A stretch of 64,000 nt of DNA, taken from assembly GCA_965262605.1 (NCBI GenBank), contig CBDHFN010000003.1, forward strand, positions 1,488,001 to 1,552,000. Direction: 5' to 3'. Both the position numbers and the translations under genes were made by a program. Source of the stretch: CBDHFN01 sp965262605. GTDB taxonomy: Bacteria; Pseudomonadota; Alphaproteobacteria; JASGCL01. Below the pieces are notes generated by a model, which saw nothing but the letters and a program-made list of their open reading frames with translations, searched no databases and was not told where the DNA came from. The first letter of the stretch is position 1. Each line of letters starts with the position of its first letter. Shown piece after piece: positions 9,736-19,616 of this stretch.

Positions 9736-10708
9736 GGAATTTCTCATAAAATAAGTCAGGGTTTTGAATTGCGAATCGCAATGTATTTTCTTTATTTTCA
9801 TTTAATGAATTAAATATTTGGTTAGCAACAGCATGAATTTTGGGCACAACAACTGAATTACCTATTGCTTGGCGCATTTTATTATCACTAATTGTTATCT
9901 TAAATGATTCTGGAAATCCTTGTAATCTTAACATTTCTCTTGGAGTTAGTCTTCTTATACCATTGACCGTTAAATAATTATACGAACCATTTGCCCGTAA
10001 TGCGCAAGAATAGCGATGAATCCCTAAATTACCACCCTTATTTTCGTGAATAATTACAGGGTAATCAGGAATAAATTTATTTTGCAATGCTAACTTTAAT
10101 TGAATTTTTTCACGAATTTGCGCGCTTAAATAATGTTTTTGATTAATTTCTTCATTTGATTCTAATATATCATGCAATGAATAATTCAATGGAATTTTGC
10201 AAGGAAAATTAAATTTAATATTTTTCAAAAATCCAACAATTATGATTCTTTCGCGTTTTTGTGGCACACCAAAATCCAAACCATTTAGAATTTTATAATG
10301 TATATTATATCCTAATTCTTCAATGATTGATTTTATTGTGGCAAAGGTTTTTCCTTTGTCATGAGTGATTAATTGTTTGACATTTTCAAGCATAAATGCT
10401 TTGGGTTGTTTGGCTTTAAGTATGCGGGCAATTTCAAAAAACAAAGTTCCTCTTGCATCATCAAACCCTTTTTTATTACCGATAATGCTAAATGCTTGGC
10501 ACGGGAAACCTGCTACTAAAATATCATGATTCGGAATTTCATTGGCAGAAATTTTAGTAATATCACCACTTGGCATTTCGCCAAAATTATCTTGATAAAT
10601 TTGTCTTGCATCATGATTTAATTCGCTTGAAAATACGCATTTTCCTCCCGCCATCTCAAACCCGAGTCTTATCCCACCAATTCCAGCAAATAAATCTATA
10701 AACCGCAT
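9719..10708 (-). CDS. DNA cytosine-5 methyltransferase
   Basis: Methylates cytosine at C5. All main motifs are readable: motif I DLFAGIGGIRLGFE near residue 5, catalytic PCQ with C70, ENV at residues 108-110, QRERI (motif VIII), RRLTPREMLRLQGFP (motif IX) and the C-terminal AIGNSVVVP (motif X). At 329 residues it is a compact type II modification enzyme. It starts 1 base after the fliN stop, so it probably relies on the fliN transcript, and its 3' end overlaps the HaeII-like endonuclease. It is the protecting half of that restriction-modification unit; the target sequence is not readable. Confidence 0.93.
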   Translation of the reverse strand: MRFIDLFAGIGGIRLGFEMAGGKCVFSSELNHDARQIYQDNFGEMPSGDITKISANEIPNHDILVAGFPCQAFSIIGNKKGFDDARGTLFFEIARILKAKQPKAFMLENVKQLITHDKGKTFATIKSIIEELGYNIHYKILNGLDFGVPQKRERIIIVGFLKNIKFNFPCKIPLNYSLHDILESNEEINQKHYLSAQIREKIQLKLALQNKFIPDYPVIIHENKGGNLGIHRYSCALRANGSYNYLTVNGIRRLTPREMLRLQGFPESFKITISDNKMRQAIGNSVVVPKIHAVANQIFNSLNENKENTLRFAIQNPDLFYEKFHDRIA

Positions 10709-10709
10709 T

Positions 10710-11102
10710 TTATTTTTTCAGTAATTTTTTAATGACAACGGCTAATTTATCGCCTTTAACAACGACTTGGGCGCGGGCGATGGCTTTGTTATTAATGGTA
10801 AGTTCAATAGGGTCGTCAATGGATTGGTCAAATTCAATAACCGCACCGCGCCCAATTTTTAACAAATTATTGATTTTTAACGAAGTGCTTCCTAAAACAG
10901 CGGCAAGGTCTACTTTAATATAATCGCGGGCAGGGACAACGCCACCTTGTCTTAATTTTTCTTCGGCAATATTATTGGCAATATCATCAATAACGCGGTT
11001 GCCGCCCCTGCGCCTTGCCTGCGGGGCTTCATCATCGTCATTATCAGATATTGGGCGAATTTCATCATCTTCGTCATCTTGATTGATGGGTTCTCTTGCC
11101 AT
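10710..11102 (-). CDS. fliN: Flagellar motor switch protein FliN
   Basis: Component of the flagellar C ring that takes part in torque generation and switching at the inner face of the membrane. The C-terminal 70 residues form a SpoA domain (pattern LLKIGRGAVIEFD, then ARAQVVVKGDKLAVVI). The first 60 residues are very acidic and then arginine-rich, a variable extension. A good ribosome site, AAGGAG, sits just before the ATG. No other flagellar gene is next to it; instead the restriction-modification genes follow at once. A SctQ C-terminal unit of type III secretion has the same fold and cannot be excluded. Confidence 0.85.
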   Translation of the reverse strand: MAREPINQDDEDDEIRPISDNDDDEAPQARRRGGNRVIDDIANNIAEEKLRQGGVVPARDYIKVDLAAVLGSTSLKINNLLKIGRGAVIEFDQSIDDPIELTINNKAIARAQVVVKGDKLAVVIKKLLKK

Positions 11103-11238
11103 AATTACTCCTTAATCCGTATTATATATATTGATTCACGAACCATGCAAATAAAAAAATATTTTTTGATAAAATATTTGCATTTAGCGCAACATAGTGA
11201 TATTTAACTAACTTAATTATTCATAATGGAAATATAAC

Positions 11239-13095
11239 ATGTTAAAATTTATACGCAAAATGGCTAAAACTTGGGTTGTCAAGATTTTATTTTTTGGCTT
11301 GCTAATAGTCAGTTTTGGGCTATGGGGTGTAAGTGATTATTTAAATAAAAATGTCAACGGCAATGATTCGGTTGCCAGCCTAGATGGCGAAGATATTTCA
11401 TTGGCGCAATTTGCAAAATTTTATGAAGGGCAAAAAAATTCACTAAATTTAGGCAATATTGACGCTAAAACCGCGCAATCAATGGGTTTAGCTGATATTT
11501 TAATGAATAAATTTATTACCCAATCAGTCATTTCTAAGCGCATTGATGAATGGCAATTGCACCCAGATACTAAAATTTTGGCGCAAATAATTAAGGAAGA
11601 TAAAGCCTTTTCAGATAGCGAAGGTAAATTTTCGCCGTCAAAATTTCAACAAATTTTGCAACAAAATAACATAACCGAAGCGCAATTGCTTGATTCGGTT
11701 GCGAAACAAGTCGGGCAGAGCTGGTTAATTGAATCGGCAGTGCCTAATAAACTTGATTTGCCTAATTTAACCAAATACTTGACGATAAGCCGATTGGCGA
11801 CTAAAAATATTGATTATTTTGTGATAAATACCAAGGATATTGCCCACCCCAAAGCGCCCCAAGGCGAAGAAATTAAGAAATGGTTTAGCGACCATCAAGA
11901 ACAATATCGCCAACCGCAATTTCGCAGCGGCAATATGATTCAACTTTCCATTGAAGATTTAATGGCAAAAACAAGCCTTAGCGACGAAGAAATTAAGGTT
12001 TATTACGAATCGCATAAAGACCAATTCCAAAACCCAAGGCTTATATCCATTGAGCAGTTGTTGTTTAGCGAAGAAACCGATGCGAATAAAGCTTACGATT
12101 TGGTAAAGAAAAATACAGATTTTGCGAAAATCCCAAGCACATTACCCAACGCAAAATACACGAAAATTGATAATGTTAACCAAGAACAAGCGCAATTTGC
12201 AGGTTTAAGCGAGGAATTTAATCTTAATAAAGGTGAAATTTCCAAACCCAAGAAAACTGATTTTGGTTTTGTGATGGTTAAGCCATTTGCTGTGCAAGCC
12301 GCTGGTGTTATTGCGTTTGATAATGCAAAAGCGAAAATTGCCCAAGGAATCAAAGCAGATAAAGCGATAAGCCAATTAAATGATTTATCAAAATCGCTTA
12401 ATGACATGGCGGCAGGGGGCGCAAATATCCAAGAATTCGCCAAAAAAACTGGCGCGAAAATTCAACCAATCGCGCTTAGCGACCGAACGGGTTCGGATAA
12501 AAATGGCAAAAAAATTGATGGCTTCAATGATGAAATATTTGACCAATTATTTCAATTAACCAGCGGAAAAGCCGCGGTTGTTGAAAATGACAAAGGCATC
12601 GCCGTAGTCGCCGTGCAAGAAATCATTGAAAGCACTATTCCAAAATTTGAAGAAATCGCGGTTAAGGTAAACGCTGATTGGATAAATGCCCAAGACCAAG
12701 AAACGCTTAATAAATTAGCGATGGATTATGTTGATGAAATTAACAAAGGCAAACCAATAAGCCAAATTGCCCAAACAGCTAAGGTTAAATTAGAGTCAAT
12801 TAAAAATATTAATTATCAAGATGTTTTGGCAAATAAAGTTAAAATTGCCGACCAATCCGCAAAATTTTTATTTAATGACCCACAAAAAGCCCAATTTTTA
12901 GTCGTAAATAACAGCGTGATAATCGCCCAATTATCAAAGGCTAACCAACAAATTGCCGATTTAACAAAAACTGATTTAGCCCAAAATATCATCAGGCAAT
13001 CCATGACCGGTGAATATCAAAATGGCTTTTTAGAATCGTTAAAATCGCATTTTAAAGTTAAAATTTTTAATGAAGCATTAGCTAAATTATATTAA
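11239..13095 (+). CDS. ppiD: PpiD-like periplasmic folding factor (SurA_N/PPIC type)
   Basis: Membrane-anchored periplasmic chaperone of the parvulin type that helps newly exported proteins fold. Seen: one N-terminal membrane helix (residues 13-32, VVKILFFGLLIVSFGLW), a SurA_N-like chaperone region (about residues 40-190) and a PPIC-like region (about residues 240-350) whose sequence is weakly conserved, so prolyl isomerase activity is doubtful, as in several PpiD proteins. Length 618 matches the family. trpE follows 1 base after the stop, a pairing common in Alphaproteobacteria. It is divergent from fliN. Confidence 0.88.
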   Translation: MLKFIRKMAKTWVVKILFFGLLIVSFGLWGVSDYLNKNVNGNDSVASLDGEDISLAQFAKFYEGQKNSLNLGNIDAKTAQSMGLADILMNKFITQSVISKRIDEWQLHPDTKILAQIIKEDKAFSDSEGKFSPSKFQQILQQNNITEAQLLDSVAKQVGQSWLIESAVPNKLDLPNLTKYLTISRLATKNIDYFVINTKDIAHPKAPQGEEIKKWFSDHQEQYRQPQFRSGNMIQLSIEDLMAKTSLSDEEIKVYYESHKDQFQNPRLISIEQLLFSEETDANKAYDLVKKNTDFAKIPSTLPNAKYTKIDNVNQEQAQFAGLSEEFNLNKGEISKPKKTDFGFVMVKPFAVQAAGVIAFDNAKAKIAQGIKADKAISQLNDLSKSLNDMAAGGANIQEFAKKTGAKIQPIALSDRTGSDKNGKKIDGFNDEIFDQLFQLTSGKAAVVENDKGIAVVAVQEIIESTIPKFEEIAVKVNADWINAQDQETLNKLAMDYVDEINKGKPISQIAQTAKVKLESIKNINYQDVLANKVKIADQSAKFLFNDPQKAQFLVVNNSVIIAQLSKANQQIADLTKTDLAQNIIRQSMTGEYQNGFLESLKSHFKVKIFNEALAKLY

Positions 13096-13096
13096 A

Positions 13097-14599
13097 ATGC
13101 CAAATTCGCCAAATTTTCAAGATTTTGAATCCCAATATAACCAAGGGAAAAATCAAATTATTTGGCAAGAATTTAATGCTGATTGCGAAACGCCAGTTTC
13201 TGTTTTTTTAAAATGCACTGGCGACCAACCTTATAGTTTTTTATTGGAATCCATTGAACGCGCCAAAAACCGCGCAAGATACAGCATCATTGGTTATCAG
13301 CCCGATATAATTTTTACAGCTTTTAATGAAAAATCGTGCAAAATTACTAAAAATGGAAATATAATTCAAGAATCTGATAATCCTAAATTAGTTTTATCAA
13401 AATTAATCAAAGAAATACAAATGACGATTCCAGAAAATATCCCCAAAGCTGCCAGCGGCATTTTTGGGTATTTATCATATGACGCGGTGCGGTTATTTGA
13501 AAAAATCCCCGATAAAAATCCAGCATTAATTGGCGTGCCATGGGCGCAATATTTTCGCCCGCAAATTGTAATTATATTTGATAATATCAAAGACTCATTG
13601 ATGATAATTAACCTTGTAGTTTATGATAAAAATACCACCGCCATGGACGCTTGGGCAAAAGCGCAAAATAATATCGCCCACGAATCAAGTAAATTAACGA
13701 ACCCCGTGCAAAATATTATTTTCAAGCAAGAAAAAAACCATAATCATGCCTATAAAATTCAGCCACAAATGACATCAATGCAATATCAAAATATGGTTGT
13801 TAAAGCAAAAAAATACATTGCGGCGGGCGATATATTCCAAGTTGTGCTTTCGCAACGATTTAAGATTCAAGATTTTGATTCGCGCCCTTTTGCTTATTAC
13901 CGCGCGTTAAGGACGACAAATCCTTCGCCTTATATGTTTTATTTCAATATGGATAATTTTGCAATTGCTGGGGCTTCGCCCGAAACTTTGGTGAAATTAG
14001 AGGATGCAAAAATTACGATTCGCCCATTGGCGGGCACGCGCAAACGCGGGGCAAATTCTGATGAAGACAAGAAAAATGAGCTTGATTTGCTGGGCGATGA
14101 AAAGGAACGAGCCGAGCATTTAATGCTTTTGGATTTGGGGCGCAACGATGTTGGGCGCGTAGCCAAGGCAAATTCGGTTGAAGTAAGCGACCAATTTCAA
14201 ATTGAACGATATTCGCATGTTATGCACATTGTATCCCAAGTGAATGGCTTGCTTGATAATAAATATGATGCACTTGATGCTTTGATGGCGGGCATGCCTG
14301 CGGGCACGGTGTCGGGTGCGCCAAAAATTCGCGCCATGGAAATAATTGACGAATGCGAATCGTTAAAACGCGAAATTTACGCTGGGGCAATCGGGTATTT
14401 TTCGGCGGATAAAGATATGGATCATTGCATCGCACTGCGCACGGCGGTTATAAAAAATTCGCATTTATATATTCAAGCTGGGGCAGGGATAGTTTATGAT
14501 TCGTTGCCCGAATCCGAAGATGCCGAATGTCAAAATAAAGCAAAAGCTTTAATGGTGGCGGCGGAAATTGCCCATAAATTTGATTTTCAAATAAAGTAG
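13097..14599 (+). CDS. trpE: Anthranilate synthase component I
   Basis: Converts chorismate plus ammonia or glutamine nitrogen to anthranilate, the first step of tryptophan synthesis; works with the TrpG amidotransferase, which is not in this window. The N-terminal domain has the LLES motif (FLLESIE, about residue 47), the known tryptophan feedback site. The chorismate-binding domain shows PLAGTRKRGA, DLGRNDVGRVA and GAPKIRAMEIIDE. Length 500 is normal. The start codon lies 1 base after ppiD, so the two are co-transcribed. The domain could in principle be PabB, but the LLES and ALMAGMPAGTVSGAPK segments favour TrpE. Confidence 0.93.
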   Translation: MPNSPNFQDFESQYNQGKNQIIWQEFNADCETPVSVFLKCTGDQPYSFLLESIERAKNRARYSIIGYQPDIIFTAFNEKSCKITKNGNIIQESDNPKLVLSKLIKEIQMTIPENIPKAASGIFGYLSYDAVRLFEKIPDKNPALIGVPWAQYFRPQIVIIFDNIKDSLMIINLVVYDKNTTAMDAWAKAQNNIAHESSKLTNPVQNIIFKQEKNHNHAYKIQPQMTSMQYQNMVVKAKKYIAAGDIFQVVLSQRFKIQDFDSRPFAYYRALRTTNPSPYMFYFNMDNFAIAGASPETLVKLEDAKITIRPLAGTRKRGANSDEDKKNELDLLGDEKERAEHLMLLDLGRNDVGRVAKANSVEVSDQFQIERYSHVMHIVSQVNGLLDNKYDALDALMAGMPAGTVSGAPKIRAMEIIDECESLKREIYAGAIGYFSADKDMDHCIALRTAVIKNSHLYIQAGAGIVYDSLPESEDAECQNKAKALMVAAEIAHKFDFQIK

Positions 14600-14748
14600 C
14601 TTGATAAAGATATGATTTTAAAATATATTGCATTGCGAAATAAAGTAATTTTTCTATAAAAAATGCCGTTTTTATTTAATTATTATTGAAAAAATAAAAT
14701 AATCGTATATAAATAATGATAATAAATCAAAATTGATTGGAGAATTTT

Positions 14749-16335
14749 ATGTCTATTATAATTAAAGCACCAGAACATGCGGATACATACAAAGTTATGA
14801 CACCAGACGCGTGTAATTTTTTACAATATTTACACAAAAAATTTAATAAAAAAAGATTATCTTTGCTTGCGAAGCGCAAAATTCGGCAATCTCATTATGA
14901 TAAAGGTAATTTGCCGTATTTCTTGCCTGAAACCGAAGCGATTCGCTTAGGAAATTGGAAAATTGCGTCTTTGCCCGCCGATTTACAAGATAGACGCGTG
15001 GAAATTACCGGTCCAACCAGCCCAAAAATGGTAATTAATGCGTTAAATTCGGGGGCAAAATGCTTTATGGCAGATTTTGAAGATTCTAATTGCCCGACTT
15101 GGGCAAATATGATGGAGGGGCAAGTAAGCATGATGGGCGCAGTAAGACGCAATCTTGCGTATCAAGACCCCAAAACAGGCAAAAATTATACGCTTAACGA
15201 TAAAATCGCCGTTTTGTTAGTTCGCCCGCGCGGGTGGCATCTTGACGAAGCGCATGTTTTAGTCAATGGCGTAAGAATGAGCGGGGCGATATTTGATTTT
15301 GCTTTGTATTTTTTTCATAATATCCACGAAAATTTAGCCCGCGGCACAAGCTGTTATTATTATTTGCCGAAAATGGAAAGCCATCTTGAAGCGGAATTAT
15401 GGAATGAAATATTTGTTGCCGCGCAATCTTATATGAAAATTCCTTTGGGAACGATTAAAGCCACCGTGCTTATTGAAACCTTACCCGCAGCCTTTGAAAT
15501 GGAAGAAATATTATACCAATTACGCGACCATAGCGCAGGCTTAAATTGCGGAAGATGGGATTATATGTTTAATTTCATCAAAAAATTTGCGAATCAACCC
15601 GATAAAATTTTTCCAGACCGCGGACAAGTTACGATGACGGTGCCCAATATGCGCGCTTATTGTTTATTGGAAATTCAAACTTGCCATAAACGCGGTGCGC
15701 CAGCAATCGGGGGTATGGCGGCACAAATACCAATTAAAGACAACCCCCAAGCCAATGAAACTGCAATGGCAAAGGTGCGCGCCGATAAAGAACGCGAAGT
15801 TAAAGATGGTCATGATGGCACATGGGTTGCGCATCCGGGCATGGTGACTTTGGCAACAGAAATTTTTGACAAATATATGCCAAAATCTAATCAAATCAAT
15901 AAGTTATTGCCTGATTTTAATGTTAGTATTGCCGAATTAGTGCAAGTACCTGATGGTTCAGTTACCGATAGTGGTTTGCGGGGCAATATTGATGTTGGGG
16001 TGCGCTATCTTGAAGCGTGGCTTGGCGGTAATGGTTGCGTGCCGATTCATAATCTTATGGAAGATGCCGCAACCGCGGAAATATCGCGCGCGCAACTTTG
16101 GCAATGGATTCGCCATGAAGTAAAAACTGCCGAAGGTAATAAAATTACGCCACAATATATTATTGATTTAATTCGTAATCAACGCAAAATTTATCAACAA
16201 GAATTAGGCGATGGCTATAAATCCACTAATTTTGACAAAGCCATTGATTTATTTCAAAATATGTCGTTAAGCGAAAAATGCCCCGATTTTTTAACCCTTG
16301 ACGCCTATGAATCAATTTTGCAAAATAATTGGTAA
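14749..16335 (+). CDS. aceB: Malate synthase A
   Basis: Condenses glyoxylate and acetyl-CoA to malate, the second step of the glyoxylate shunt. The start at 14749 is chosen because GGAG lies 5-8 bases before it; the longer frame begins at a TTG overlapping that site. Family motifs: MADFEDSNCPTWANMMEGQ, RPRGWHLDEAHVLVNG and KMESHLEAELWNEIF, with the RWDYMFNFI segment. The length of 528 is that of form A, not the longer form G. Isocitrate lyase is not in the window, so glyoxylate might also come from another source. The 150-base leader is AT-rich. Confidence 0.93.
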   Translation: MSIIIKAPEHADTYKVMTPDACNFLQYLHKKFNKKRLSLLAKRKIRQSHYDKGNLPYFLPETEAIRLGNWKIASLPADLQDRRVEITGPTSPKMVINALNSGAKCFMADFEDSNCPTWANMMEGQVSMMGAVRRNLAYQDPKTGKNYTLNDKIAVLLVRPRGWHLDEAHVLVNGVRMSGAIFDFALYFFHNIHENLARGTSCYYYLPKMESHLEAELWNEIFVAAQSYMKIPLGTIKATVLIETLPAAFEMEEILYQLRDHSAGLNCGRWDYMFNFIKKFANQPDKIFPDRGQVTMTVPNMRAYCLLEIQTCHKRGAPAIGGMAAQIPIKDNPQANETAMAKVRADKEREVKDGHDGTWVAHPGMVTLATEIFDKYMPKSNQINKLLPDFNVSIAELVQVPDGSVTDSGLRGNIDVGVRYLEAWLGGNGCVPIHNLMEDAATAEISRAQLWQWIRHEVKTAEGNKITPQYIIDLIRNQRKIYQQELGDGYKSTNFDKAIDLFQNMSLSEKCPDFLTLDAYESILQNNW

Positions 16336-16337
16336 AA

Positions 16338-17045
16338 TTATTTAAAAATTAAATTATTTTGGTGATTAATAATGATAGTTTGCGGGTTTTGGGTAAATCC
16401 TTTTGCTAAGATTTGCATGCCCAATAAATCTTGGTCTTTTATTTTCCAATCCCGTAAATATTTTATCGGCACTTCAATTTGATAAGACGAATCGGGGTTT
16501 TTGAAATCCCCTAATTCAAGCATAATGACGCGATGATTTTTATGGGTAAAATTCTTAATTTCTCCTTCAAATATGGCAAATTTTATAGGATTTTTATGCT
16601 TAAACGCCTTGCCATGCCAATATTGCGCCGAATCTTGCCAAACGCCAATTTGTTTTTGTGCGGCAATTTTTTCCAATTCCCATAACCATTGATTTTCTGA
16701 TTGATAAACCAAGGCTAAACCATTCGCGACAAGTTGTTCAATTTTGCGGGCATTAAGAATCACGAAGTAATGACCAAATTTATCCTTAAAATCGGTTAAT
16801 TGGCATGGCTCGGGTTTATCTAAAATTGCTTGAATTTCGTTTTTAAAATTTTGTTTCGCAAATTGATAAGGCAATAAGACCCCTAAAAACTTGACTTCTT
16901 GGGCATTATTGGGCAGATTTTTGGCGCGTATAGTGGCGATTCCCTTTTCATTAATCGTAAAATGGCAATTATCCCATAAATTTTCGGATTTAGCCTTAAA
17001 TATCAGCAATATAAATATGAAAATTAAAGCAAAACATCGCCGCAT
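16338..17045 (-). CDS. Exported thermonuclease-like protein, active site degraded
   Basis: The N terminus is a signal peptide (RRCFALIFIFILLIF, cleavage near residue 20). Residues about 90-140 resemble the second half of a staphylococcal nuclease fold (LVANGLALVY and a LEKIAAQKQIGVW helix). Where active enzymes have GIDAPE and a DRYGR segment, this one has GVLLPYQ and DKFGH, so the catalytic Glu and Arg are not evident. It is therefore probably a structural or binding relative rather than a nuclease. It begins 2 bases after the gamma-glutamyltransferase stop and is likely in the same transcript. The function of the last 80 residues is unknown. Confidence 0.6.
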   Translation of the reverse strand: MRRCFALIFIFILLIFKAKSENLWDNCHFTINEKGIATIRAKNLPNNAQEVKFLGVLLPYQFAKQNFKNEIQAILDKPEPCQLTDFKDKFGHYFVILNARKIEQLVANGLALVYQSENQWLWELEKIAAQKQIGVWQDSAQYWHGKAFKHKNPIKFAIFEGEIKNFTHKNHRVIMLELGDFKNPDSSYQIEVPIKYLRDWKIKDQDLLGMQILAKGFTQNPQTIIINHQNNLIFK

Positions 17046-17047
17046 TA

Positions 17048-18280
17048 TCAGAATGCTTCTGCGGATAATCCGGGTAAGCCTGTGCCTTGGGCAACCGAAC
17101 AGCTTTGGGTTAATAACTTATTGCGAAGTCCCAAAGTGCAACGAATCACATGCGAATTTGACGCGCTGGCGACATAAACCGCACGAAAACTATTCGCGCT
17201 TGGGTTTTGAATGATGGTAAGAGCAGGGTCTTTGACAAAAGATTTATCGGCAAGAGTAAATCCGTAAGGCACAACAATTTGTTTTGAACCAAATTTATTG
17301 CCTTGCGATAAATTACACGCAACCGCATAACCAAATGAATCAATAATGGCAAAGCCCGTGCCATTTTTTTGTCCCAAAGCCAATATATCCCCCAATTTTT
17401 CCTTGTTTATAGAAAAATCACCTTGGGGAGTGCCGATAATATTTTTGTCGCGTTGAATAATTTTATTATAGTAATCCGCAGTTTGTTGGGGTAATTCTTG
17501 AGTCTTAAATTGCCCCGCGATATTATCGCCAAATTTTGCCTTGTAAGCATTGGTTAAATTAGGTTTCGCGACTAAATAATTCGGGTAATTTCCTTGATAT
17601 TTAAGTAATTCATTTTGAAAAAATTTAGCCCCTTCGCCTGAGATAAAAATTTCAGGTTTAAGCCTTATTTCGCTAAGACTATCCGCAAGGTTTTTATTGA
17701 TAAATGCGCCCTTATCATTAGTTTGATTAAAATAGCTTTGAATTTCAATTGGCATAGTTTTTATATCATTTTGAAATGCCCGTGAAGGCGTAAATCCGAA
17801 TCGGGCTAATTTTTCTGCAGGTCCTACCAAAGAACCCCAAGGCTTTGTGCCATATGTTGCGAACATTAAATTTAACCCTTTGAGCATCATCGGCGTTCCG
17901 TCCGCAAGATTTTGGAAATCAATAACTTCCATAAAAGCAGATTTTTTTGTCGCTTCGTCAAGTCTTTCTTCGCGGTAAATCATGCACGCACCACCACCAC
18001 CAATGCTTGCATGTGAAGGCAAGGTTACATTCAAGGCGAAACTCATAGCAATGGCGGCATCAACGGCGGTGCCGTTATTATTTAATACTTCGCGCCCAAT
18101 TAAAACGGAATTTGACTCATCGCCAACCACTAAACCTTTAAGATTATCCGCCGAATAGGTTTGTCCCGTGCGCGCATTATCGGAAACGCTGGAACAGCCA
18201 TTAATAATTATTGCGCAAAAAGCCATCAATAAAAAATAACTATTGCATAAATATAATTTGTTTTTTATAGTATATTTCAT
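17048..18280 (-). CDS. Gamma-glutamyltransferase family lipoprotein
   Basis: Predicted lipoprotein: signal helix followed by the lipobox INGC. The body is an Ntn-hydrolase of the gamma-glutamyltransferase type: NNNGTAVDAAIAMSFALNV and SIGGGGACMIY in the first part, and NGTGFAIIDSFGYAVAC in the second, whose Thr is at the place of the autoprocessing nucleophile. At about 410 residues it is shorter than standard enzymes (about 550-580), so substrate and activity are uncertain. The start is set at 18280 because the longer frame to 18316 overlaps the divergent protease gene; at 18280 the two ATGs share one CATG. Confidence 0.75.
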   Translation of the reverse strand: MKYTIKNKLYLCNSYFLLMAFCAIIINGCSSVSDNARTGQTYSADNLKGLVVGDESNSVLIGREVLNNNGTAVDAAIAMSFALNVTLPSHASIGGGGACMIYREERLDEATKKSAFMEVIDFQNLADGTPMMLKGLNLMFATYGTKPWGSLVGPAEKLARFGFTPSRAFQNDIKTMPIEIQSYFNQTNDKGAFINKNLADSLSEIRLKPEIFISGEGAKFFQNELLKYQGNYPNYLVAKPNLTNAYKAKFGDNIAGQFKTQELPQQTADYYNKIIQRDKNIIGTPQGDFSINKEKLGDILALGQKNGTGFAIIDSFGYAVACNLSQGNKFGSKQIVVPYGFTLADKSFVKDPALTIIQNPSANSFRAVYVASASNSHVIRCTLGLRNKLLTQSCSVAQGTGLPGLSAEAF

Positions 18281-19616
18281 GATAAATTTAATATCCCGTT
18301 TCGTTTGTGTCAGCATTTTATTATGCGTAGTATATATAGCAAATGCACAACCATATGCAAGAAAAATAATTCGCGATACGGAAATTGAAAATGATATTCG
18401 GTTTTTAATGACGAATATATTTGAAAAATCAGGGTTTTCATTTGAAAATGTTAATTTTTATATTGTTGATGACCCCGTATTAAATGCGTTTGTGTCGGGC
18501 GGACAAAATATTTTTATTCATACGGGTTTATTATTAAGCCTTGACAAGCCCGAAGAGCTTATCGGCGTATTATCGCATGAATTGGGGCATATAAGGGCAG
18601 GGCATCTTGCCCGTATTCAAGACGCGCAAACCCGTGCCCAGCAAGCCGCTTTACTTGCCGCCGCAATCAGTGTCCCTTTGGCAATATTATCCAAAAGCCG
18701 TGATGGGCTTGCGGGTGGTTTGGTTGCCAGCCAATCGGTTGGCTTGGGCGTATTAACGGGTTTTACGCGTGAAATGGAAAATGAAGCGGACCAATTTGCC
18801 TTGGAAATTATGGAAAAAGCCATGGTAAATCGCGCAAAATTTGGCGATTTTATGAAAAAAATCAAAAATGAAGAATATTTATATGGTGCAGAAGGCGGTT
18901 ATTTTCGCACGCATCCTTTGACCAATGACCGAATAAACTCCTTGCAAAGCGCCCTTAAACCCGAAGATTACACAAGAAATTTACCCCAAATAAACCATGA
19001 TTTATTAAATCGAATCAAAGCCAAAATTTTTGGGTATCAAAAACCCGAAGAAGCCTTAAAATTTTATGCGATTACCGATATTTCATTGCCCGCGCTTTTG
19101 GCAAAATCTATCGCTTATTCAAGGCTTAATAAATCAAAAGAAGCACTAGAAATTGCAATTAACCTTACGAATCAATACCCAAATGACCCATTTTTATGGG
19201 AAAATTTAGGCGATATTTATAGCCAAGCTGGGCTTTATAATGATGCAATCGGCGCTTATAATAAATCTATTGCTTTTATACCTTGGGCATCGCTTATTTT
19301 AATGCAAAAAGCTTACGCCATTAATCAACTTGACGATAAAAAATATCAAGACGAAATAATTCAAACCCTAAATCAAGTGCTGGCAAATGACAAAAATTCG
19401 CTTGAAGCCTATGGATTATTGGCTAAATGGTATGAAATAGCGGGCAATAAACGGGCTTCGTCATTGAATCAAGCCGAAGCTTCATATAGGATTGGCGACT
19501 TTAAACGCGCCGAATTTCACTTGAAAATTGTGCAAAATGGTGTGATTGATAAATTATCGTTGCGCGCCCAAGATATTAATCAAGAAATTCAAAATCTTAA
19601 AAAAATAAGTAATTAA
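18279..19616 (+). CDS. M48 family metalloprotease with TPR region (BepA-like)
   Basis: Periplasmic zinc protease of the BepA/YfgC type, which in other bacteria acts in outer-membrane protein quality control. Signal peptide to about residue 24 (cleavage after ANA). Zinc motif HELGH at residues 100-104 with a further ligand in the ENEADQFAL segment. The second half (about residues 240-430) is helical repeats such as PFLWENLGDIYSQAGLYNDA, typical TPR text. Length 446. The start at 18279 gives a compact signal peptide; a TTG at 18243 is possible but less likely. Its substrate cannot be inferred. Confidence 0.88.
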   Translation: MINLISRFVCVSILLCVVYIANAQPYARKIIRDTEIENDIRFLMTNIFEKSGFSFENVNFYIVDDPVLNAFVSGGQNIFIHTGLLLSLDKPEELIGVLSHELGHIRAGHLARIQDAQTRAQQAALLAAAISVPLAILSKSRDGLAGGLVASQSVGLGVLTGFTREMENEADQFALEIMEKAMVNRAKFGDFMKKIKNEEYLYGAEGGYFRTHPLTNDRINSLQSALKPEDYTRNLPQINHDLLNRIKAKIFGYQKPEEALKFYAITDISLPALLAKSIAYSRLNKSKEALEIAINLTNQYPNDPFLWENLGDIYSQAGLYNDAIGAYNKSIAFIPWASLILMQKAYAINQLDDKKYQDEIIQTLNQVLANDKNSLEAYGLLAKWYEIAGNKRASSLNQAEASYRIGDFKRAEFHLKIVQNGVIDKLSLRAQDINQEIQNLKKISN

